Of a stretch of DNA of 6,127 nucleotides, positions 1 to 4,675 are shown piece after piece. Source of the DNA: Deltaproteobacteria bacterium (GTDB lineage: Bacteria; Desulfobacterota; Desulfarculia; Adiutricales; Adiutricaceae); contig JAITJB010000003.1 of the NCBI GenBank assembly GCA_031279155.1, forward strand, positions 1-6,127, written 5' to 3'. The number at the start of each line of letters is the position of its first letter. The first letter of the stretch is position 1. The notes beneath the pieces were generated by a model, which saw only the letters and a program-made list of their open reading frames with translations, did not search any database and was not told where the DNA came from. A program made the position numbers and the translations under genes.

Positions 1-159
1 AACGGCGGGGCCATCGCCCTAGGGCACCCCATTGGGGCCAGCGGCGCGCGGATATTGGTTACATTACTCTACGCTATGGAAGAAAGAAACGTAAAGCGGG
101 GCTTAGCGACGCTTTGTATCGGCGGCGGCATGGGTACGGCCATCGCCGTGGAAAGATGA
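1..159 (+). CDS. Thiolase (acetyl-CoA C-acyltransferase family), C-terminal 52 residues only
   Basis: This is the 3' end of a gene that begins before the window; the frame is open from base 1 and ends at TGA 157-159. The visible peptide starts with NGGAIALGHPIGASG, the thiolase signature containing the catalytic His (GHP). It ends with TLCIGGGMGTA, the C-terminal signature with the second catalytic Cys (about residue 40 of the visible part). In this family these residues catalyse reversible condensation of two acetyl-CoA, or thiolysis of a 3-ketoacyl-CoA, in the cytoplasm. The stop is 9 bases before the next ATG, and the TGAGG at the stop doubles as ribosome-binding site for the next gene, so the genes are probably translationally linked. 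Position beside atoDA suggests an acetoacetyl-CoA thiolase (atoB/thlA type). Chain length preference cannot be judged from the fragment, and a 3-oxoadipyl-CoA thiolase (PcaF type) is a less likely alternative. Confidence 0.93.
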   Translation, partial: NGGAIALGHPIGASGARILVTLLYAMEERNVKRGLATLCIGGGMGTAIAVER

Positions 160-168
160 GGCTAAACT

Positions 169-831
169 ATGCCAGTTTCCATCATAAGCGCCAAAGACGC
201 AGCTGACTTAATCCCTGATGGGGCCACGGTAATGTTCGGGGGCTTTATGAACTGCGGCGGACCTAAGACCGTGGTAGATTCTTTAATTGAAGCCGGAAAG
301 AAAAACCTAACCTTAATCTGTAATGACACCGGCTTACCCGGCGTGGGCGTAGCTAAGCTCATTGAAAATCACATGGTAAGTAGCCTTAAAGCCACCCACG
401 TGGGCTTAAACCCGGAAACGGGCCGGCAGATAAACGCCCAAGAATTGGAATTTGAGCTGATACCTCAAGGGACTTTTGTTGAGAGAATCAGGGCTGGCGG
501 GGCCGGCTTAGGCGGCTTTTTAACCCCTAGCGGGGTCGGCACAACGGTTGCCGAAGGCAAACAAGTTTTTAATATTCTAGGACGCGATTACCTACTTGAG
601 CTCCCCTTAAAAGCGGAATTTGCCATTTTGCGGGGCAACATGGCCGATAAGGCCGGAAATATCTACTACCGTAGGGCCACCCGTAATTTTAACGTGGCCA
701 TGGCCACGGCAGCTGATACGGTTATCGCTGAAATCGAAAATATCGTTGAAATCGGGGAGCTTGATCCCGACATGGTCATGACTCCCGGCATCTTCGTAGA
801 TTATTTGGTGCCAGTCGGAGGCGAAAAATGA
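169..831 (+). CDS. atoD: 3-oxoacid / acetoacetate CoA-transferase, subunit A (alpha)
   Basis: Cytoplasmic alpha subunit of a family I CoA-transferase, which with subunit B moves CoA between an acyl-CoA (such as acetyl-CoA) and a 3-oxoacid or short-chain fatty acid. At 220 residues it has the length of E. coli AtoD as I recall it. Residues 17-32 match the CoA-transferase signature 1 fully (DG, a hydrophobic triplet, GGF, three residues, then GxP). Further AtoD-like blocks are LICNDTG near residue 50, GLNPETGR near residue 80, and GGAGLGGFLTPSGVGT near residues 110-125. The ATG at 169 is supported by TGAGG at 157-161, 7 bases upstream and overlapping the thiolase stop. The gene ends in an ATGA overlap with the beta-subunit gene, as expected for equimolar subunits. 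Substrate is inferred: acetoacetate or butyrate/acetoacetate fits best. Clostridial ctfA is the same type, and PcaI (3-oxoadipate) is less likely. Confidence 0.94.
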   Translation: MPVSIISAKDAADLIPDGATVMFGGFMNCGGPKTVVDSLIEAGKKNLTLICNDTGLPGVGVAKLIENHMVSSLKATHVGLNPETGRQINAQELEFELIPQGTFVERIRAGGAGLGGFLTPSGVGTTVAEGKQVFNILGRDYLLELPLKAEFAILRGNMADKAGNIYYRRATRNFNVAMATAADTVIAEIENIVEIGELDPDMVMTPGIFVDYLVPVGGEK

Positions 832-1475
832 AGCCCAAGGAATTGATAGCCAGAAGAGTTGCTCAGGAATTTCATAACGGGGATTTCGTAAACCTAGGCA
901 TAGGCATACCGACCTTGGTGGCCAATTATCTGCCCGAAGGCGTAAGCATTACCCTCCACGCTGAAAACGGCTTTTTAGGCATGGGGCCGGCCCCGGAGGA
1001 GGGCAGCGAAGATCCTGACATCGTAAACGCCGGCGGACAGCCCTCGAGCATCCTCCCGGGCGGGGCCAGTATCGATAGTGCTACCTCCTTTGCCATCATA
1101 AGGGGCGGCCACTTGAGAGCTACCGTCTTGGGGGCTTTACAGGTCGATGAAGAAGGCAATCTGGCCAATTGGATGATCCCCGGAAAAATGGTCTCTGGCA
1201 TGGGCGGGGCCATGGATCTGGTGGTCGGCGCCCGCCAAGTCATCATCGCCATGGAGCATACGGCTAAAGGCAAACCCAAAATCTTAAAAAAATGTACCCT
1301 GCCCTTAACCGCCGTCAAAGAAGTAGATCTCATCGTAACTGAGATGGGCGTCTTTGATTACCGCCAAGGCCTTACTTTACGAGAAATTGGCCCGGACGTG
1401 AGTTTAGATGACATAAGAGGAGCAACGGAAGCAAGTTTCGAGGTTTCTAACGATCTTAAGCCCATGCTGACTTAG
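828..1475 (+). CDS. atoA: 3-oxoacid / acetoacetate CoA-transferase, subunit B (beta)
   Basis: Catalytic beta subunit of the CoA-transferase. Residues 43-51 form the family signature 2 around the catalytic Glu46 (LHAENGFLG), whose carboxylate forms the glutamyl-CoA thioester in this family. The usual Ser before Glu is Ala45 here. GIGIP (24-28) and GMGGAMDLV (124-132) are further conserved blocks. At 215 residues it is close to E. coli AtoA. The segment after the active site, PAPEEGSEDPD, is longer than in E. coli AtoA and resembles clostridial CtfB. The start is set by GGAGG at 817-821, 6 bases before ATG, and by the ATGA overlap with atoD. The gene ends in TAG (1473-1475), the only TAG among the stops in this window, and the same frame then stays open through a 15-bp tandem array to 1640. 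The homologous part ends naturally at the TAG, so I take that as the true end. Confidence 0.94.
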   Translation: MKPKELIARRVAQEFHNGDFVNLGIGIPTLVANYLPEGVSITLHAENGFLGMGPAPEEGSEDPDIVNAGGQPSSILPGGASIDSATSFAIIRGGHLRATVLGALQVDEEGNLANWMIPGKMVSGMGGAMDLVVGARQVIIAMEHTAKGKPKILKKCTLPLTAVKEVDLIVTEMGVFDYRQGLTLREIGPDVSLDDIRGATEASFEVSNDLKPMLT

Positions 1476-1580
1476 GGTAAGCTAAGACGAACAAAGCTGA
1501 GGCGAATAAAACCAAGACAAGGTAAACTAAGACGAGCAAAACTAAGACGAGGTAAACTAAGACAAGGCAAACTGAGACGA
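1476..1580 (+). repeat. Seven tandem 15-bp repeats directly after the atoA stop
   Basis: Seven adjoining 15-base units begin on the first base after the TAG stop: 1476-1490, 1491-1505, 1506-1520, 1521-1535, 1536-1550, 1551-1565 and 1566-1580. The consensus is GGTAAACTAAGACGA. Unit 4 matches it exactly, units 1, 5, 6 and 7 differ at one or two bases, and units 2 and 3 are more worn. The left arm of the following terminator starts with a further partial copy (GCAAAAAGACAAGA). A near copy of 12 bases (AAACTAAGGCGA, one difference) recurs at 2049-2060, just before the next gene. The array is strongly purine-rich on the + strand. A 15-base period keeps reading frame, so it could be a decayed coding repeat, a slippage-generated spacer or a binding array. 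No function is known to me. Confidence 0.93.
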
Positions 1581-1634
1581 GCAAAAAGACAAGACCCCGA
1601 GAGGCAAAGCCTCTCGGGGTCTTGTCTTTTTGCT
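1580..1634 (+). terminator. Strong intrinsic terminator of the thiolase-atoDA operon
   Basis: A perfect inverted repeat pairs 1581-1605 with 1609-1633 (25 bp) around an AAA loop, and A1580/T1634 adds one more pair. The stem core is GC-rich (ACCCCGAGAGGC), while its outer part is A-rich on the left and ends in CTTTTT on the right, as in a rho-independent terminator. The symmetry means it could also terminate transcripts arriving from the - strand side. It lies 105 bases after the atoA stop and separates the operon from the regulator gene's promoter region. Confidence 0.93.
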
Positions 1635-1779
1635 TCTTAGATTAGCTGGTTAAGATCAGTTGCTATAGCCTAAGCGGTTAAATCTTCTAGCAAAGTTTAC
1701 GGTCGGTCAGAAAAGGGGCTTTTTTTATCTTTGGCTTCACGGCATAATATCTTGTTTTTACTAATAAATTATTATTTTC

Positions 1780-1808
1780 TTGACAAGTTAAGCCAGATAG
1801 TTAAAAAT
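1780..1808 (+). promoter_or_regulatory. Candidate sigma-70-type promoter for the activator gene
   Basis: TTGACA at 1780-1785 is a perfect -35 hexamer. After 16-17 bases comes an A-rich -10 candidate, TAAAAA (1802-1807) or AAAAAT (1803-1808), each matching TATAAT at 4 of 6 positions. The surroundings are AT-rich. Transcription would start near 1814, just before the palindrome at 1820-1832. TATTAT at 1824-1829 is another possible -10, but it lies too far from the -35. Confidence 0.45.
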
Positions 1809-1819
1809 AAAAAGCATAT

Positions 1820-1852
1820 CTCATATTATGAGCCTGCGCCTTATATTGTGAA
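1820..1852 (+). promoter_or_regulatory. Candidate operator: 13-bp palindrome with a second related copy 20 bp on
   Basis: CTCATATTATGAG (1820-1832) is a perfect 6-1-6 inverted repeat. A related sequence, ATATTGTGAA (1843-1852), matches ATATTATGAG (1823-1832) at 8 of 10 positions with a 20-base offset, close to two helical turns, so two dimers could sit on the same DNA face. It overlaps the start region of the candidate promoter, suggesting repression or autoregulation. Which protein binds is unknown; the sigma-54 activator itself or the IclR regulator are possible. Confidence 0.4.
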
Positions 1853-1858
1853 TCAGGT

Positions 1859-1958
1859 CTAGCCAAGAAAAACTAGACCCCCAAGAAAATCTAGTACCAA
1901 AAAACTAGGCCTTCAAGAAAATCTAGCGCCTCAAGAAAATCTGGCCCTTGGGAAAATA
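1859..1958 (+). repeat. Degenerate tandem array of about 18-bp CTAG-led units
   Basis: Six consecutive units begin with CTAG (the last with CTGG) and usually end in CAAGAAAAT: 1859-1872 (14 bases), 1873-1890 (18), 1891-1904 (14), 1905-1922 (18), 1923-1940 (18) and 1941-1958 (18, worn). The short units lack four bases between CTAG and the A-run, so the period is 18 with two deletions. The array lies in the presumed leader of the sigma-54 activator mRNA, or upstream of an unseen later promoter. It does not resemble CRISPR (no unique spacers). It could be a slippage-generated spacer or a cluster of binding sites. Confidence 0.8.
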
Positions 1959-2094
1959 GGGGGCTAAGCCCCAAATATTAGCCATCGTAGAGCTTATATA
2001 CGCGGGCCAAAATAGCCTAGGTTTTTTAGGATCGTAAATTTTAGGCATAAACTAAGGCGAGACTTAAGCTGAGCCCTCAGCCAAAGGAGCTGGC

Positions 2095-3810
2095 ATGGAA
2101 AAGCTTCAATTAAATACCCCGGATCTGGCTTCCATGGTCAAAGCCGTGGCCCCATCGCTAACAGAGATGACGCCAATAATGGTTTATTACCGAAGCGCTG
2201 TTGGCTTAGAGCAGGGTTTTATCTGGCCAGAAGGTCAAATTGGCCCAAGTGACTGGCGAGAACCCCTTCATATCGATCCCTTGATGAAGAGCGCGACTAG
2301 ACCTAGGCTCTGTCACCGGGGTTGCTGCTTTGGCGGCTCAACCTACAATGGGGACTTATTGGTTATCGCTGCGCCTGAAGTCTTTCCGGAAAAAAATTTA
2401 CCCCTAATTGATCTTCTTTGGTTGGCCCTAGCCCTGGACATCAAGCATAGGCAGCATATAGCTGAACTTAGCGAAAGGCTTGAATTTGAAAAAAGCCTTA
2501 TTCAGTCAATGTACACCGGCTGCATAATCTTAAGTCCTGATTTAACGGTTTTAAACGCCAACCAGTTGGCTTGTGAGCTCTTAGGAACCACGGAAGATAA
2601 ATTAATCGGCGGCAAACTGACTGATTTTGTCCTATCTAAACTTCTCATTTCCGAGGTCTTCACTACCGGTAAAGCCATCGAAGAGCACAATGTCCATATT
2701 AAATTGGCCGATAAAGACGTCCATATTGTTAAAACTGCAGTTCCGGTATTTGGCAAAAACGGGCGGGTCATAGCCGCCCTCGATAACTTTCGGGAGGTCA
2801 AAGAAGTCCGGCAGCTGGCTAGGAGTTCTAGTAACTCTAGCGCAACTTTTACCTTCGATGACATCATCCATGAGAGCCAGGCCATGACTGAGGCCATAGA
2901 TTTGGGTAAAATGGCTGCCGATAATTGCCTTTCGGTACTCATCACTGGCGAAAGCGGGACTGGCAAAGAGCTCTTTGCCCACGCCATCCATTTGGCCAGC
3001 GCCCGGCGAAATGATCCTTTTTTTGTCATCGACTGCGCTTCAATACCGAGTAATCTTGTGGCCAGTGAACTTTTTGGCTACATGGATGGGGCCTTCACCG
3101 GCTGCAAAAAGGGCGGCATGCCGGGTAAATTTGAGCTAGCTTACGGGGGGACGGTCTTTTTGGACGAATTGGGCGAGCTCCCCTTGGATATTCAGCCGCA
3201 ATTTCTAAGGGTATTGCAAAACCGAGAGGTCAGGCGGTTGGGCGGAAAAGTCACCATTCCGGTCGATGTCAGGGTCATTGCCGCCACCAACAGCGATCTG
3301 CCGCAGCAAATTGCCAACGGTAACTTTCGAGAAGATCTCTATTACCGCTTAAATGTTCTGGCCATTCACATTCCGCCCTTGCGTGAGAGACGAAACGACA
3401 TAATTATTTTGGCTAGGCATTTTCTGGAAAAGTACGGCCGAGCTCTCAATAAAAATAATTTAATCCTATCAGATGAAACCAAAGAACTTCTGGTCAACTA
3501 CTCCTGGCCAGGTAACGTCAGGGAATTAGAAAACATGATCTCTTTGGCTGTCCATCTATGCCCTTCGGTCATAGAGCCATACCACCTGCGTTTTCCGGCC
3601 CGCTTAGCACCCAAGAGCATCTCAACTCTGGTTATCTCGCCTAAGAGCCAAGAGTTCGACTGTGAGCCGCCTTTTTTATCTATCAAAGACATAGAAGAGA
3701 AAGCTTTCCGGGAAACCATCAAAGCCTGCGGTGGAAACATTAGTAAAGCCGCCAAGCAGCTAGGGGTTGCTAGAAGCACAATCTATAAAAAAATATCCTC
3801 TTGGAACTGA
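2095..3810 (+). CDS. PAS-containing sigma-54-dependent transcriptional activator (enhancer-binding protein)
   Basis: A 571-residue one-component activator; there is no receiver domain with a phosphorylatable Asp. Residues 1-120 are an unrecognised input region with a Cys cluster, CHRGCC (73-78). Residues about 130-235 look like a PAS domain. The AAA+ domain spans about 252-500: Walker A GESGTGKE (285-292), the sigma-54 contact loop GAFTGC (332-337), Walker B TVFLDE (353-358), sensor I VRVIAATN (392-399), FREDLYYRLNV (411-421), PPLRER (427-432) and WPGNVREL (471-478). A Fis-type helix-turn-helix closes the protein (about 537-567). The contact loop has Cys337 where the family nearly always has Ala. 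AAAGGAG at 2083-2089 is 5 bases from this ATG. Family role: ATP-driven opening of sigma-54 promoters from upstream sites. Beside atoDA it probably controls that operon, as AtoC does in E. coli, but with its own sensor. The ligand is unknown. Confidence 0.95.
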   Translation: MEKLQLNTPDLASMVKAVAPSLTEMTPIMVYYRSAVGLEQGFIWPEGQIGPSDWREPLHIDPLMKSATRPRLCHRGCCFGGSTYNGDLLVIAAPEVFPEKNLPLIDLLWLALALDIKHRQHIAELSERLEFEKSLIQSMYTGCIILSPDLTVLNANQLACELLGTTEDKLIGGKLTDFVLSKLLISEVFTTGKAIEEHNVHIKLADKDVHIVKTAVPVFGKNGRVIAALDNFREVKEVRQLARSSSNSSATFTFDDIIHESQAMTEAIDLGKMAADNCLSVLITGESGTGKELFAHAIHLASARRNDPFFVIDCASIPSNLVASELFGYMDGAFTGCKKGGMPGKFELAYGGTVFLDELGELPLDIQPQFLRVLQNREVRRLGGKVTIPVDVRVIAATNSDLPQQIANGNFREDLYYRLNVLAIHIPPLRERRNDIIILARHFLEKYGRALNKNNLILSDETKELLVNYSWPGNVRELENMISLAVHLCPSVIEPYHLRFPARLAPKSISTLVISPKSQEFDCEPPFLSIKDIEEKAFRETIKACGGNISKAAKQLGVARSTIYKKISSWN

Positions 3811-3814
3811 TTTT

Positions 3815-3843
3815 CTGCCCGCTAAATTGCAGTAAATTATAAT
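3815..3843 (+). promoter_or_regulatory. Candidate promoter for the IclR-type gene
   Basis: The 55-base gap after the activator gene contains a perfect -10 hexamer TATAAT at 3838-3843 in AT-rich DNA. With 17-base spacing the -35 position (3815-3820, CTGCCC) is poor, so this would be weak or activator-dependent. The start would fall near 3850, only about 15 bases before the ATG at 3866. Readthrough from the activator gene is also possible, as I see no terminator in the gap. Confidence 0.35.
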
Positions 3844-3865
3844 CAAAAAATTAAAGGAAAATTAA

Positions 3866-4675
3866 ATGGCTATTGTTGGTTTTGATAATATTAATAATAA
3901 TAAATCTGAAGATAATAAGCACAACGCCATAGAAAAAGCCTTTGCCATAATGATGTCTTTTCTACCCAATAACGATGCCATCAGTACCATTGAGCTCAGC
4001 CGAAATTTAGGCTTTCATAAGGCCACGACCTCGCGGATCTTAAAGATTATGAACGAATTCGGGATGGTCACCCAAAACGTCACCACTAAGATGTACTCCT
4101 TGGGGCCATCGATCGTTAAATTGTCTTTAGCCATCCATAAATCTCTTAATTCAGGTTTGATCAGTTTAGCCCGGCCTTTTATGATCGATTTGCGAAAAAA
4201 AACCGGTCAGACCGTAACCTTAGAAATCCTAAATGGCCATAATGTCATGATGGGCTGCGTGGTCGAAGGAGACGTAGCCGTCAGGGTAGCCGGGCAAGCG
4301 GGCGACAGCGTGTGCTGGAACACCACTGCCGGCATGAGATCCATCATGGCCTTTTCTGACGATAAATTTGTAAACGAAATGCTTTCTCAGCCCATGATGG
4401 CCTTAACGGAATATTCCATCGTTGAGCCGGAGGAGTTTCGGATTGCTCTCAAAAAAGTCCGCCAAGACGGCTATGCCCACGAAGATGGCGAGGTCGTCGT
4501 AGGCTTTGACGCTTTGGGGGCGCCAGTTTTTGGTTTTGACGGAAAGCCCTTGTTTGCCATCTGCTTAGTTGGGCTAAGTAACCAGATTAAATCCAATAAG
4601 AGCGTATTTTCAGAAGCCTTAAAGGAGACGGTAAAAGAGATCTCTAAAACCTTTATGTATGATGGCGCATCTTAA
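3866..4675 (+). CDS. IclR-family transcriptional regulator
   Basis: A 269-residue cytoplasmic DNA-binding protein with the usual IclR length and layout. An Asn-rich leader (about residues 8-20) precedes a winged helix-turn-helix: NAIEKAFAI opens it at residue 20, TIELSRNLGFHKATTSRIL (41-59) holds the helix pair, and MYSLGPSIVKL (76-86) follows the wing. The effector domain runs from about 100 to 263, with GYAHEDGEVVVGFDALGAPVF (202-222) matching the conserved ligand-pocket region. The start is supported by AAAGGA at 3853-3858, 7 bases before ATG. The Asn-rich leader is encoded by an AAT-rich stretch. Family members bind small carboxylates or aromatic acids and often control adjacent catabolic or transport genes. 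It follows the sigma-54 activator on the same strand and converges on the MFS gene with a 23-base tail overlap. The target could be the MFS gene, the ato operon or its own promoter; the ligand is unknown. Confidence 0.93.
   Translation: MAIVGFDNINNNKSEDNKHNAIEKAFAIMMSFLPNNDAISTIELSRNLGFHKATTSRILKIMNEFGMVTQNVTTKMYSLGPSIVKLSLAIHKSLNSGLISLARPFMIDLRKKTGQTVTLEILNGHNVMMGCVVEGDVAVRVAGQAGDSVCWNTTAGMRSIMAFSDDKFVNEMLSQPMMALTEYSIVEPEEFRIALKKVRQDGYAHEDGEVVVGFDALGAPVFGFDGKPLFAICLVGLSNQIKSNKSVFSEALKETVKEISKTFMYDGAS

Larger units (their letters stand above)
1635..2094. other. Non-coding regulatory region between the atoDA terminator and the sigma-54 activator gene
   Basis: About 460 bases with no credible coding sequence. 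The first part (1635-1770) is AT-rich and I see nothing definite in it. Next come a candidate promoter (1780-1808), a palindromic operator candidate with a related copy (1820-1852), and an array of CTAG-led repeats (1859-1958). A short hairpin pairs 1960-1964 with 1968-1972 (GGGGC, loop TAA, GCCCC); it has no T-run, so it is not a terminator. Bases 2049-2060 are a stray near copy of the 15-bp repeat found after atoA. The region ends with AAAGGAG (2083-2089), the ribosome-binding site of the activator gene. If the promoter is right, the leader is roughly 280 bases long, unusually long for such a gene. Confidence 0.7.

Noticed and set aside
926..1333. Long open frame on the - strand within atoA.
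   Set aside because: It lies opposite a confidently identified CoA-transferase subunit and its peptide resembles no family; it is a shadow frame.
1..1475. A beta-ketoadipate (pcaFIJ) operon with PcaR and PcaK in place of IclR and MFS.
   Set aside because: Both CoA-transferase subunits match AtoD and AtoA in length and in residues around the active site, and no ring-cleavage genes are visible. It is kept only as a minor alternative.
1859..1958. Repeated units might be a CRISPR array.
   Set aside because: Units are 14-18 bases, directly adjoining and degenerate, with no unique spacers and no cas genes nearby.
2090..2105. CTGGCATGGAAAAGCTT resembles a sigma-54 -24/-12 promoter.
   Set aside because: GG and GC are 9 bases apart instead of 10, and the element covers the activator's own start codon.
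2502..3029. Open frames on the - strand within the sigma-54 activator gene, also at 3498-3779.
   Set aside because: They are antisense to conserved PAS and AAA+ coding sequence, with no plausible start region.
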